From assembly GCA_030248135.1 (NCBI GenBank), contig JASANC010001169.1, forward strand, positions 62,001 through 126,000: a DNA stretch of 64,000 nt, read 5' to 3'. The notes under the pieces are model-generated. The model was not told the origin of the DNA. It did no database searches and saw nothing but the letters and a program-made list of their open reading frames with translations. The stretch is from Theristus sp. LFF4_11 (taxonomy: Eukaryota; Nematoda; Chromadorea; Monhysterida; Xyalidae). The translations under genes were made by a program, and so were the position numbers. This document shows positions 11,540 through 23,186 of this stretch, piece after piece (the stretch's first letter is position 1; every line of letters starts with the position of its first letter).

Positions 11540-13793
11540 TTATGGCAAGAAAGGAAGGAGCATGGTCAGTAGCGAAAGTGCGGGGGGTGGGGGGTCCACC
11601 CTCCGGCCTCCACCCCCGGAAGTTCGAACCCTAGGCCAGGCCAAAATCGCCAAAACTCACTCAGGCTCGAACTCGATCGACCCCTAAGTTGGTAACAGAA
11701 AAAGTTACACAAAAAATTTTGGAAGCGGAGCGGAAACGCGGAATTCCATCCCAACGAACCAACCCAACCGCCTCCGCCTTCCCAAAAGTCCAAAAACCAA
11801 CCATACCATGCTCAGTAGCGAAAGCGGGATCTTGGGTGAGGGGGGGGGTGTTTGCCAAATTTCAGAGGGGGGTGTCACTGTCAGCGTAATGCATCATTAT
11901 TAAAACAGGTGCATGTGCAGTGGCGGTGGCCCCTGCCCTTTAACACAGGAAAGAAAAAAATGCAAAAACTAAATTGATCATTTTCACCTTATAAAAAAGG
12001 CTTGGCTTAGGATTAGGATTAGGTTTAGGATTAGGAACCTACAACGACTCATTGCAAGCAACCTCTGATCAGAAATCAAAAAAATCACTTTTAAGTATGT
12101 ATACAAATCCACTGTCAGCGTCAGGTGCCGGTTCTCGGGTTCTCGGTGAGGGGAGGGGGGTGCACGGGCAGCAAATTTTTCTGAGGGGGGGGGGGGTGCC
12201 GTGCACTTTCACTGGCAGAAAAATTTCGTGAGGGGGGTTGTGTGCACGGGATCGCAGTCGCACGGGTAATACCAAATTTTTGCCTCAGAAAAACACAAAA
12301 ATTCTTGTAAAATACATAACATTTTGTGCAAACAAGCTGCTTGTCGCAAAGCTTCATTATGATATGCACCTGCCCCGCATCCGCATTGCTCATTGCTCAT
12401 GATCCACTGGCGCGCTTGCACACGCTCCGCACTCAACATAAACTCGTTCAAAACGCAGTTATTTTCATTCTTGCTTTCTTAAAAAGGCTTGGCTTAGGTT
12501 AGGATTAGGTTAGGAACAGGTTTTGGTTAAGATTAGGCTTAGGTTTGGTTTTTAGGTAGGTCCGTTTTAGCAATGTCCGAGAACATCCAATTGTGGAGCG
12601 TGAGTTAACTGGAGCGTAATATCATAAAACGTGCCAACCACTGCTTGTTTGGTCAGAAACAATAAAATCTATGCTTTTCGGGTTCGGCTGAGGGAGGGAG
12701 CAAAAAAAAAGATAATCCCAATTTTTTTCTTTAAAAAAATTTAAAAAAAATTTTATTAAATTTTTTTTTCAAAATGCTGATCCTGCCCTGAAGCTTCATT
12801 ACTAAAGCGCACGCGCACGGCATCGGCATGCTCATGCTCATGATCCACTAGCGCGCCTGCACACGCTCCGCACTCAACAAGAACTTGTTCAAAGCGCAAT
12901 TGTTCTCACATCTTTCTTCTTGAAAAGGCTTGGCTTAGGTTAGGATTAGGTCAGGATTATGTTTAGCTTGGAATTAGGCTTTGGGATTAGGTTTTGGTTT
13001 AGGCTTGTTTAGGCAACGTCTGCCAACATCAGTGCTTTGATTTAGTACGACAGGCCAACCGATCCTGCTGATGGTCAACAAAAATAGTTGCCTTCGAACG
13101 TAATTCTTCAACCGGTTTATTGGAGTTTTATTTTCATAAAACTATAAATCTTGAATCTTGAATCTTGAATAAAAGTCCAAGTTTTATGGATCAGGGCCAG
13201 TACCGAGGGCGAAAGCAAATTTTCGAGGGGGGGTGTCGTCACGTGGGGGCGGGGGCAGTACCGAAGGCGAAAGCAAATTTTCGAGGGGGGGGGTGTCGTC
13301 ACGTGGGGGGGGGTGCCGAAAATTTTTCAGTGGGGGGGTGTCAGTCATGGTACAGTGACACCCCCCCAGGCGTGGGCCATGGGGGGTGCACTATTGTAGA
13401 AAAATTTCTGGGGGGGGGGTGCACACCCCCACCCCACCCATGAGATTTTTTCGCTTAAATTTTGAAGGAAAAACGCTAAATTTTGCTGCAAAATCTTTGA
13501 AATTACAATGAAGAATGTCAAGTTATCATTCATTTAGCTTATATTATGGACTTTAAAGACAAAAAATCATGATTTTTGAGCAAAAATTCATGATTTTTGG
13601 GTGGTCCGAGAAAATTTTTGGGGGGTGTCACTGTTACTTAGGTCCATGTAGGGGGGGGGGGTGGGTGGGGTGTCTAGCAAATTGCGAGGGGGGGTGTGGA
13701 TGGTCCAGTGTCAGGTTTTGGGGGGTGGGTGTCGCGTGACCCCCCCCACCCCCCCCCCACGCGGAGGTCTCGGGTGCTCTGGGGGGGTGTAGG
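11540..13793. repeat. G-rich and telomere-like repeat block
   Basis: A 2.2 kb stretch without genes. It contains many runs of 6-12 G on the plus strand (about 11580-11880, 12150-12240, 13220-13420, 13610-13790), often in a 'GGGGGGTGTC' context. Repeated units begin '...GGCTTGGCTTAGG' followed by TTAGGA/TTAGGT arrays (about 12000, 12485, 12930). Before the array, the units at about 12350 and 12780 share 'CACACGCTCCGCACTCAAC'. Confidence 0.8.
11885..12115 (+). repeat. TTAGGA-containing dispersed repeat, copy 1
   Basis: Nearly identical to 14915-15140. It includes 'ATTGATCATTTTCACC', then 'GGCTTGGCTTAGGATTAGG', then 'AACCTACAACGACTCATT', ending in a shared block around 'AAATCACTTTTAAG'. Diverged copies lie at about 12350-12560 and 12780-13020. 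A reverse-complement fragment occurs near 41560-41640. Confidence 0.8.
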
Positions 13794-14814
13794 TAGGGTT
13801 AGGGGAAAAAATCCGGATTTTTTTTAAATTAAAAAAAATTTTTTTAACTTTTTTTACAAGTTAGGTTCGTTCGAAGCGTCTCGTCGAGCTGAGTTCATCT
13901 AGACTATTTTCAGAACGATCCGGAAAACTATAAGAGCGAAAATTGTGTTTTATTGAAATTATGTCCATTTCATAGAGGGAAAGTTGCATTTTCAACAGTA
14001 AAACAGGACAATTTTCGACGTGTACTCGAATATTAAACCGTTCTTAGTTGTTCCTCTTTAGAAAATTACCAAAATTTGACCGTGTTCAAAAATTCCTGTT
14101 TGCTGTAGCTAAGTCGGCAACCCCTGTCGACCCGGTCGCCCCCCCCCCCCAAGACACTTACTTTCAGGTTCAACCAGCTATGCTATCTGCCACATGGCGA
14201 GAGCCCACTCTTCAAATCATCGTATCGAAAACACGTACCATGATTTCGCGATCACGTTGCGGGCAACTGACAGACGCAAGTTTAACACGTTAGTTTAGCT
14301 CAGCACGCAAGTTTTAACATGTGGCCATGTTATCGGGTATCTGAAAAACGGTCGTGTGATGTGGTATTAACCAACATCTCCGCTCCAATTGTTTAACAAT
14401 ATATCGCACAACTCCATTGTAGACCTATAACATACGCCAATCAACAAGATATCATGTTCATCTCATGGCCTACCGACTGAAAAACATGTTCTAAGTTGCA
14501 ACAAAACAAGTTCTGAAACGATATTTCAATTCACTTAAGTCATTTCAACGCTAAAAATTGACCCTAGAAGTCATCCAAATCGAAAAACATGGAGTACGTC
14601 CGTCAAAATGACCAAATAATGACATCTGCCTAAGCACACAAAGAAGTTGGGAAGGAAATTTGGTTTGAACTTTCAAAAAATTATGCCATAAATCGAATTT
14701 TCAGAGCAAAGTAAAAGAAAAATTTTTCAAATTTTTTTTAAGTTTGAAAAAAATCCAAATTAAAAAAAACGAAAAAAAAAATATAAAAATTTTTTTTCAA
14801 AGCCCCTAACACTA
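13794..14814. mobile_element. hAT-like MITE, copy 1
   Basis: A 1.02 kb element bounded by TAGGGTTAGGG at the left and CCCCTAACACTA at the right (imperfect inverted termini) with very A/T-rich subterminal arms. It is collinear with the element at 62152-63932 apart from the insertion in that copy. The shared open frames are not conserved as protein. No clean target-site duplication is visible for this copy. Confidence 0.75.
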
Positions 14815-14914
14815 GGCGGGGGGGGGGGTGCCGTGCCGAAATGGAAAATGGCCTTATTTAGTTCTGAAATTGCAATATTCAAACTCAGCGCGTCAGCGCG
14901 TTTCGTTTAGAGCG

Positions 14915-15140
14915 CAGTCGTAATGCATCATTTTAAAACAGCTGCATCTGCAGTTCCGGTGCTCCTCTTCCATAACACAGGAAAGAAAAAAATGCAAAAA
15001 CTTAATTGATCATTTTCACCTTATCAAAAAGGCTTGGCTTAGGATTAGGATTAGGATTAGGATTAGGAACCTACAACGACTCATTACAAGCAACCTCAGA
15101 TCAAAAATCAAAAAAATCACTTTTAAGAATGTATACAAAT
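14915..15140 (+). repeat. TTAGGA-containing dispersed repeat, copy 2
   Basis: Second copy of the repeat at 11885-12115, with four TTAGGA units at about 15037-15066. It is followed by a decayed 'GGGATTTGGGATT' stretch at 15230-15345. Confidence 0.8.
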
Positions 15141-15870
15141 CGAGTGCAGTGCACGTGCACCTATTTTTGTCGATCATCAGATTTTCCCCGGCATTTCAAA
15201 AAATTTGTAATTAATTCTTTTTTAATTTTTTTTGGGATTTGGGATTATTTCCACTTTTTTCGAGCCCTATTCATTTATTCGGGTGGACTGAGGGATTGGG
15301 TTGGGATTTGGGAATTGGGATTTGAGATTTGGGAATTGGGATTTTTTTCATTTTTAGAGCCTTCCCCCCTTGCCTCGCCCTTTTCTTAATCGTCCTAAGT
15401 CAAAATTAAAACAGAAAGATTGGCGAAGAATTGTTTGAGTCGAAGGAAAGCAAAAGATTCACGCAAAAAACTTCATCGGAAAGTTCAATCAAGTTTCAAG
15501 TCGAGTTCACTCAACTTAACTCAAAAACTCAAGCCAAGCGCAAGCCGACGCCAGCGGCCAGCCGACCAACCATTATTGTATTTTGAATTTTACCATGCCA
15601 GAAAAGACGTGCGTTTTGTTTTGCTTTCTGTTCAGCATTCAGCAATTAGCTGTGCTTTAGCGTAGCGTTTACTGGTTAACAACAATAACAATGAATAATG
15701 AATGAATGAATAATTTCTTTTATGAAACACTTTTTGTGCATGTGTTTTGCATTGCAATTTGACTGCTGAAAGTGTACCGCACCGTAGTAGACCGCACCGA
15801 CCGGTGCCATCCATCGATCCATGATCAGTATGTTTCTTCTATTCTTGAATCTTGATCGCGTGTTGTTTAG

Positions 15871-17784
15871 CGCTTCGCAAGCTCTGCACGTGCCGGTGTT
15901 ATGGGCGCAACGTGAGAACTGTCTGTATGTCACGCTGAACGTGGAAGACTTCAAAATGCACGATTTGACGATCGAAGGAAACAAACTTCATTGCAAGTAT
16001 GTATGATGACGTGTTTATTTTGAAGAACATTTGGGTCGAGATACCCCACACACATTTTGTTTCGTCGTGTTTTACTTTTTTGTAAAAAGTGCATGCCAAA
16101 TTAAATTTTGTCAGGGGAGTCGGTGGTGCGGGCAAAAATTTGTACGAATGCGAAATGGAGTTTTATGGCGACATCGACGGCGAGGTTGGTTTATGAACGC
16201 GCCATTTTATGATGCACTCTTTACACGCGATCATTTTTTGGTTCAATCAGACGGTAAGAACTTCAAATTGAGATCTAGAAGTAGGATTCCGATTTTGGGT
16301 AGTCATCCGTTTGCCTGGATTAGTACTTGCCAGAACGCATCGGTTTTCAATTGATAATTCAGCTATGATTTCTTTGACAACGACTTGCGAAGCCAGCGGC
16401 CCACAGATAATTGTTTTCTGTAGTTTGTGGTCGTCCTAAGGTCCGTCCATACTGACGTACGTCAAAGGCACGTCTGCGGGACGGTTGTGTGTGAATACAC
16501 AAGTCGTAAACACATGCATGCGTTAGTGTGAACGACCCTTAGCCCTGAATGCTTCGCAAGTGTTATTACTTTCTTAAAATGACAATGAATTTTCCAGTTG
16601 ATGAACAAACAATGTGTTCTTTATGTTGAACAAAATGTCTGTGAATAAGTGACGTGAAAAAACGGAACTGTTGTCATGTTTTATGATTTTATTCCGGTGC
16701 TTAGCACACTGGACTTATTCTGTTGCTGGATAAAGCACCGTACAATACAAGCTTTTTGTACAACTGCCCTCTCAGAACTACAAACGAGCGCCGGGCGATC
16801 GCGCGGTGTCACTGATGATTCCGAAGAAGGCCACCAGTGACAGCACGGCCAGCAAATGGTGGCCGAGACTGCTGAAAACTGCTGCGAAACAGCCGTGGCT
16901 GAAGACGGACTTTGAGAAGTGGAAGGACGAGGACGACACCGGTAGTGATGGAGAGGGCGGCGGACAGTTTGACCTGCAGAATGTGCGTGCGCGCAGTGCT
17001 TGCGTTGGAATTTCAGTGAAATTTTGTTTCGATTGAATTCAGTGAACGACGTTCTGAAATGAAATTGTGGGATGGATTGTCATTAATTGGGATGGTTCGT
17101 CCGTCACCTGATGTTCAAGCGAACGCAGCCCATTTGTTGAGCGCCATTCCAACTAAACCGAAACAGTGAACGCAGTTTTGGCACAGGCTTTTCTAGTTCG
17201 ACTGACCGACGTGGCTTTTTGCGAGATTATGTATTCGATCGATGTTGATTGTGTTGTTGTCTCAGATGATGTCCAAGTTGGGCGGCGGCGGCATGGGCGG
17301 AATGGGTAGCATGGGCGGCATGGACTTTGACGGCGATGATAGTGATGAAGAAGGTCAGTCTTCAACTCACATTTACATCCAGACGAACTTAAGTTATGGG
17401 CAATCAACTGATTGGTTGGTGATCACGATGCATGCTTTCTGTGCAGAACATGCTCCGCCCCCCACAGCGCAATGCCTGTGCAGAAAGCATGCATTACGAC
17501 GTGATCATCAATCAGCTGATTGCCTAGAGTTCGATTGTATTCGAGCCTGAAGCGAATTCCCTCGGCCACGAGTGAGGCGACGCCATTGCACCCGGTAAAG
17601 TGGAGACAGGCGTACAATTTGCGAATTTACAGGCCTGCCCGACCTGGAAGACGCCGATGATGAAAACGCCGAAGGTAAACCGGCGGCGCCAGCGACGGCA
17701 ACGTGCCCACACAAAGGTGCCCCAGCGGAGACAGCCGCCGCCGACGCAGACCCCATCTCACCGAGCACCAGTGGCGAATCGTAA
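15871..17784 (+). CDS. daf-41: p23 / PTGES3-type HSP90 co-chaperone (start unresolved)
   Basis: Exons: 15871-15996, 16115-16184, 16776-16982, 17266-17353 and 17633-17784 (TAA), in phase. The CS-domain core shows PVLWAQRENCLYVTLNVEDF, GGAGKNLYECEMEFYGDIDGE and WWPRLLKTAAKQPWLKTDF-KWKDED, the p23 signature that stabilises the ATP-bound HSP90-client complex. It is followed by the family's Gly/Met-rich (GGMGGMGSMGGM) and acidic tail. The first exon is uncertain: an in-frame Met lies at 15821, but a short upstream exon is equally possible. The 3' end is also uncertain: a donor at 17781 could splice to 17903 and extend the reading to a stop at 18016. The symbol is that of the C. elegans p23. Confidence 0.88.
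16438..16540. mobile_element. Small palindromic MITE in p23 intron
   Basis: Inverted ends AAGGTCCGTCCATACTGAC and GTTAGTGTGAACGACCCTT flank about 65 bp. It lies between p23 exons 2 and 3 and is loosely related in terminal sequence to the TTAA-flanked element at 45371-45489. Confidence 0.55.
17385..17545. mobile_element. Palindromic pogo/Tigger-like MITE, family A, copy 1
   Basis: Two arms carry GCATGCTTTCTGTGCA and TGCACAGAAAGCATGCAT. Outer parts show the CAATC(A)GCTGATTG and GAGTTCGA words of the family. Located in the p23 intron between exons 4 and 5. Confidence 0.75.
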
Positions 17785-18018
17785 ACACACACATTTCCCG
17801 ATCTGTTTGCATGCAGCCTCGCAGTTGATTTTCTCATCAACCTCCACCTTTGTCCAGTTTATCCCTGTTCTATTCAGCTGTTTTTGTTTTGTTACGTGTC
17901 AGCCGATTCCGAAGCTAAGGAACGCGCCCGCACTGAGCCGGTGGTAATCTTTTCTGCAAACGCAAACCATTCATTTTTTCACCTGAACTGGTCTGGTCTC
18001 TGCGATAAGTGGAGATAA

Positions 18019-19456
18019 AATTGAATCGAATATGTTATTCAGGGTTTAGTTGCTTGTTCGGAAGGTTTATTCGCCTTTTTGCCTGATGACTTTTGCTTTG
18101 TGTGTCACAGCGCAACGTGCGGAATGAACCGTTTGGACTCGGTATCACCACAACACACCACCCACCATTTTTGCTTTGCTTCGGTTTGAGTCCATTCTTG
18201 TGGCTGTATTGGTGTTTTTTTTGTTTCGGTTGTTGCAGATGCTGTTTTGATTTGTTGATGTTTGTTGTTCTTTATTTTTTGTGATTTTCTTCTTGTTTAG
18301 TCACATACTGTGGAGAGTATGGGTATTTTGCGTGATTTTGATTATTGTTGTTTCGGTCGGCCAATCAGCCAGCTTATTACTTGTGGCTGAAGTGAAAAGC
18401 TATTGATAATGATTACGTTGTTCATTCATTTTTTTGGATTGCGAGAATCTGAGTAATTTTGGCAGTATTTTGGTAAGATTGTGATTGTTCATTTTTGTCA
18501 CTGTGTGAACAATCCATTTTGTTTTCTAGTGACCGGCAGTATGGTTGATTGAATTCACATTTCGTAGTTAATCAACGATAAATCAAAGCAGTTATATCGA
18601 AACTCAATTATTTTCTTTCGTTGTGGTCCCCAGACTCAATGCGCGCTTAGAGAGGTGAACAGTTTCATACGTGACGCGGCAATTCAAAAAACCACCGCTG
18701 CGACATTCGTGTAACCCGCGAGTCTGAATTTCCACTTTTGTGTTAAGTTTATTTGCCTGATTCAGCGAAAACATAAAAATTGAAGAGAGTGAAAACCTAG
18801 CGTGAGTGATCTGCCTGAGCCCTGACTGCTATGGCTATCGTGTTTTTCTTGTTTTTTGCTATTGATAGCATAGCTTTTATTTTGGTTCGGGACTTCAGGC
18901 GGGCACAGGTAAACGGTTTCATGCATGATGCGGCAATTCAAAATTGGCAGTGATTCGAGTCCCTTAAATAGGACCGGTCACTTAGGCCATTTTTAATTGG
19001 TACATAAAGATTGAAACTAGTTTCTTTATTGTCTGCAAACGCATTGAATCGCAGAAGCAAAAAAATTATAATAGTTGGCGAATCGGTTTCTGAAACCGTT
19101 GCAAAGTATGTGTGTGAGTGTGTGTGTGACACAACCAGTATCCATAATTCCAAAATTATCCACTTTGACTTCCTGAAAATTCTTTCCCGGGAAGTTTCGG
19201 AGTGGTGACAACCAATGTTAATAGATGAGTCACACATAGCGGTTGTAAGAACAGGCCAAGATGCATTACGGGGTTGTCTTCAACGTAATTTGCGTGAGTG
19301 AACATTAATAATGACACGTTTTGAGTTATCATGTCCGTCTGCGAGGGACGCTTGTGATGTTGTGATGTAAAATGTGACATGTAACGGCCAGAAGCAACTA
19401 CTGCTGTGTATGTGTGTCATGGTTTTTCCAATGATTTATTTTCCGTTTTCTGCAGT
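18019..19456. other. Gene-free interval with family B repeats
   Basis: T-rich sequence after the p23 gene. It contains family B repeat fragments at about 18605-18725 and 18860-19075 and short GT-rich tracts (about 19105-19130). No exon was supported. Confidence 0.5.
18860..19075. repeat. Dispersed MITE-like repeat, family B, copy 2
   Basis: Shows 'GGTAAACGGTTTCATGCATGA', 'CCCTTAAATAGGAC', 'GATTGAAACTAGTTTC' and 'GCAAACGCATT' in the same order as the other family B copies. A shorter piece lies at 18605-18725. Confidence 0.6.
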
Positions 19457-22400
19457 TCACATGGGACAATTGCCGTGCCACCTTGGAAAGGCAATGGTAT
19501 CCTTGGTGCTGCCAATGTTCAGTGCCGATTGCATGAGGCGTTCCAAGCCGAGGCCAAAGCCGGCTGTTGGCACGTAGCCGGTGTGTTCACGGAGATTGAA
19601 ATACCTGTGTGAATTGAAACTATGGTATGATCTTTCATTTTATTTTACTTTGGTCCCGAGACTCAATGCCCGCAAATAGATAGGTAAATAGTTTTATTGA
19701 TGACGCGGAATTCAAAGTTGGCAAAGTCGAGTCCCCTAAATAGGGCCGAGTGAGGCCGGCTGAGTGGCTGAGTGGATAGCACTTGGGACTTCCAATCGGA
19801 AGGCCCGGGTTCGAATCCGCTCGTGACCACTCGGCTGCCCCGGGTTGCGTGGGGCTCAATGGTTCGGCAGCATAAACGTCGGCTTTCTTGATTCACAAGA
19901 TTGCTGTTCCGGTGGCGAGGAACTCAATGACATCGCGCCCATGCATACCAGCGCAGCTTGCCCAACGCCCACTTCTATAGCAGAGAAACTGCTTCCAACG
20001 TCGCAGCCCATGTGGTGGACAAAAAAAAATTGCGACACTGCCTTTCCCCAAGGGCGTTGGGTAAGGATAAAAAGGGGGCAACAAACAACAACAACAACAG
20101 GGCCGAGTGAGTCTGAATTGGAATTGAAACTAGTTTACTTTCTACGTTTGCTGACGCATTCAGTCGCAGCATTTAAACAATTGATAATAGTAAACACAAA
20201 AGTCCTTTTTATAAATTAATAGCATCCCACCGGTTGCAGAAACCCGAAGGTGGTTTGGTACGGTTGCCCATGAGATCCGCAAAGCTGCAAACCCGTTCAT
20301 ACCACTGCAGTGATTCGGTTGAGTTTCCACTTTCGAGCGCCCGTTGACGCAGCTGATGCGCGTTCGTCTCACGCAGGCTGCCGCCGCAGATTTCGCCCGC
20401 ACGCGGTGCGATCAAATCGAAACACAACGCCTGCCAAAGTTCGAAAAAATAGCAACACTGATGGACAGAAAACAGTTCAATTCTGGAAGGTCGGGTCACA
20501 TCACGTTTGGCCAACTTCACAAGCTTTTGTTGCAATGGTCGCCGCATTGCAGTGAACGCACCGTGTTTGCGTCGCGTTTCATATAGAACGGCTTTATGTC
20601 GCACGGACAGTGCGTGACGAACACTGGACGATTCTCGAAGCACTCCAGCAAATACCATTCGTGCTCCTTCGTGAAACTGCCACCTCTCGCCTGAACGCAA
20701 CGTATTTTCACGGGCACATTCCAAGATTGGTCTTACCAAAAATTGAGATTCTTCCGAAGTACCAACCTGCACATCGTGCGTGAACGTTCGGTTGGCCGTT
20801 TTCAACAGTTGCATTGCGTCATCGTGACGCAGACGAACGAAACCGTCTTGCCTTTGGAAATTCTCCAAGGATGACTGAAAAAATAGAGTGGAAAACAATA
20901 AATAAGATGCTCTTGGCAAAAAAGCGCTGAAAACTGTGACCATGATCTCATGATCGTCCGTTTGTGTCTCGTGCTCTGCATAGTAGGCCGTGCGCTGTCT
21001 GTGCAACAGCAGCACATCACCGACGCACTCTGTACGTATGCGCCCCAGCACGTTGCGTATCAGTGCTTCCACGAACTGCAATGTCAGTGATTTGACTTGG
21101 TTGAATGGAGTGTGTCTAAGCTTGTGCAATTTTTTGATGAAACTTTCAAAATCGACCACACACGTCCAATACACCGTTCAACGACTCTTCGAAGGTCCAT
21201 TCCGCTTCGAGCATGTGAAACTCGGACAGATGCTGTTTGGTGTTGTTTCGTTCGGCACGGAATGCGGGCGCAAACGCGTACGCTCGATTGAAACCGCTGA
21301 ACAAGAGAGTGACAGACAGACGTGCGTTTGGGATTGATGCATGATCGTATTGCAAGAGAATCTTACGACGATGTCGTTGCCCTGTCACCTTGTCATCGCC
21401 TCCAGATGTAGCTGACTGGACACGGTCAAGTAGACGGGTTGATCAAAGAAATGCTTTTCAGTGTCGCCATTGCCGTGGTGACATTTTGCGTTGGCCGGCT
21501 GAAACAGGAGGAGGGGCACAATTATTGTGGGAATAATTGTGGGTTGTCATCAGAAAAATTATTTAAAATGAAATTGGTTTCGATCGGTGGAATTGGAACA
21601 ACTAAAATCAGTTTCATGCCACAAACCAACCGTAACCGTGAACACTTGCCCAGCGCCCTCGCAGTCGTTTGCTGCCAGCACCGGAGTGTCAACCCAAAGG
21701 AAATCCTTGTGCTGAGATACAACAATCATCAACCAGTCAATCTCAACAGTGTTGTTAAAACACAAACAGTGAAAAGTAAAACCGTTCTTCGAAGCACCTG
21801 CAAGTATTCGTGAATGAACATCTTCAATCGTTGCCGGAGTCTCAGGGTCGCCTGGAACGAGGCGTGAGTCACCCGGGCGTGCATGTGACGACGCAGCTGC
21901 GCCGGGCTCAGCGTTGACTTCGCTGTCACTGGCGTTGGCTCCTTCGATTCGTCACTAGTCTGCACGGAAAAAATGCAAAATATGGACAAATAAAGCTGCA
22001 TTCTGCTCATTCTTCGCTGAATGTGGAGCCAAAACGCGTTTATTGCGCAACGCTCATATAAAACATGAGCCATAATTATGGTATGTAAATCCTCCGGTAT
22101 GCTGATTGGCTGTGTTTAATTCAAGTTCAAAAGCCGAACTCCACTGGTTACCCATGATATGCCGTTCCAATGTACTCACGACTCACTTCAGCATCCGATC
22201 GACCGGTCTGTTTGCGTTTTTCAACGGATGCGTTTGCAAACAAACGCACAGAGTCAGCAACGAGCTCAACCGATTGTGATCGCCCAGGACTTTCCACCAA
22301 ACGACCCGTGACACGCACCGCGCAGCCCTGGCACAGCTCTCTGCAATGCACCACCCATCATCCCTGTTTTTTTGCTTTTGCCATTGAAAGACAAGTTCAT

Positions 22401-23186
22401 ACGCTTCATTGTTGCGTTTTTTTGTAAGCCAACACTGAAGCAGCAGCGAACACTGCAGTGAACAGCAATGACAAGAAACACAGCTATGGTGGCTGGCCAG
22501 CTTGCTCATATCCTCGGTAGTATAGTGGTTAGTATCCGCGCCTGTCACGTGCGAGACCCGGGTTCAATTCCCGGCCGGGGAGTGAGCATTTTTCGTTTTG
22601 TTCATCAAATTTGACAGTTTTGTAAACGGCTCTGACTTTGCCAACGAGCGGTCGTTCACAACAATTTGCAGTTCCTCAGCGCTGGAGCCATCGATCAGTC
22701 TGATAAAAGTGATCTTTTTGCCCAGTCGACGTAGTCGGTAGACCCAACCCTGAAAGTTGCAGTTTCACACACAAAAAACATTTTAGCCGATTGACAAAAA
22801 AAGTGCAAGAAAATTCCCGAGAATCAGAACAGACCACATTCCGAACCTCCGTGAATGTTATTTGAAATGGTCACCCAGATTTTGCAGGTATTTAGTGTGC
22901 TTTCCCTTGAAAATCACATGCGGTACGACGTACGACTGTAAATAACGTGCACGTCGGTTTGGAACGGTGTTTACAAACGAACTTGCACAGAGACGTCGTT
23001 GCCACACAGTTGCTTTGCATTCAGCAAGATGTGACGCACGCTGAACGTTGCCTCAACGCTTGAAAATGGAACAGCTCGGACTGGGGTTGTTTTCAAATGC
23101 ACTGCATCATTCACAATGGTTCGCACTTGGGGACGGTGAATTCGCGATTCCAGATTTCGCAATAATTTGCACACCACTCCGAGCAT
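19457..23186 (-). CDS. nars-2: Asparaginyl-tRNA synthetase, mitochondrial type
   Basis: Twelve exons: 23186-22983, 22749-22616, 22340-22187, 21959-21798, 21711-21631, 21498-21389, 21296-21164, 21075-20941, 20874-20767, 20690-20562, 20430-20231 and 19604-19457; about 565 residues. The enzyme charges tRNA-Asn. The start MLGVVCKLLRNLESRIHR is basic and amphipathic, fitting mitochondrial import. Next comes the anticodon-binding OB fold (GWVYRLRRLGKK...LIDGSSAEELQIVV; GCAVRVTGRLVESP). The class II core includes TPVLAANDCEGAGQVF, YLTVSSQLHLEAM, FAPAFRAERNN (motif 2), HCPCDIKPFYMKRD, GEICGGSLRE and GFGLGLERL (motif 3). It ends FPRWHGNCPM, like NARS2-type enzymes. The 3' edge of exon 11 is the weakest call: the phase-compatible donor adds about 18 unusual residues before motif 3. 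The last intron carries a MITE with a nested SINE. Confidence 0.93.
19645..20190. repeat. Family B repeat interrupted by a SINE
   Basis: Left part 19645-19754 (GAGACTCAATGCC...TAGGGCCGAGTGAG) and right part 20099-20190 (AGGGCCGAGTGAGTCTG...GATTGAAACT...GACGCATTCAG) make one family B repeat, split by the SINE at 19755-20098. Lies in the last intron of the synthetase gene. Confidence 0.8.
19755..20098 (+). mobile_element. tRNA-derived SINE with 13-bp target-site duplication
   Basis: A 344-bp insertion flanked by perfect copies of AGGGCCGAGTGAG (19742-19754 and 20099-20111). The 5' 75 bases look like a tRNA: an A-box-like GTGGCTGAGTGGATAGCAC and a B box GGTTCGAATCC at about 19808-19818, expected to act as an internal pol III promoter. 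The tRNA-unrelated body ends in GCAACAAACAACAACAAC, the same 18 bases that end the LINE at 51979-55466. This suggests the SINE is copied by that LINE's reverse transcriptase. It is a non-autonomous element with no ORF of its own. Confidence 0.88.
22511..22582 (+). tRNA. tRNA-Asp (GTC anticodon)
   Basis: A 72-base cloverleaf: acceptor TCCTCGG pairs with CCGGGGA followed by discriminator G. The D arm is TAGTATAGTGGTTAGTA, the anticodon loop contains CCTGTCACG (GTC), and the T arm is GGGTTCAATTCCC. A and B boxes are intact. It lies on the opposite strand inside intron 2 of the asparaginyl-tRNA synthetase gene. Confidence 0.96.

Noticed and set aside
14048..14293. ORF shared by two loci (also 62397-62609)
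   Set aside because: It is part of the two hAT-like MITE copies. The reading frame is not preserved between them and has no protein character, so it is repeat sequence, not a gene.
15821..15870. In-frame Met at 15821 as the certain p23 start
   Set aside because: The stretch before 15871 looks like a T-rich intron end with a TTTAG acceptor; p23 proteins start only a few residues before the VLWAQR motif. Kept as an alternative, not asserted.
19755..19830. A functional tRNA gene at the SINE head
   Set aside because: A and B boxes are present but the acceptor stem does not close and it is fused to a 344-bp element with target-site duplications.
20209..21174. A single 321-residue minus ORF as one exon of the synthetase
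   Set aside because: It runs through several introns by chance. Conserved synthetase motifs switch frame across it, and GT-AG boundaries split it into exons.
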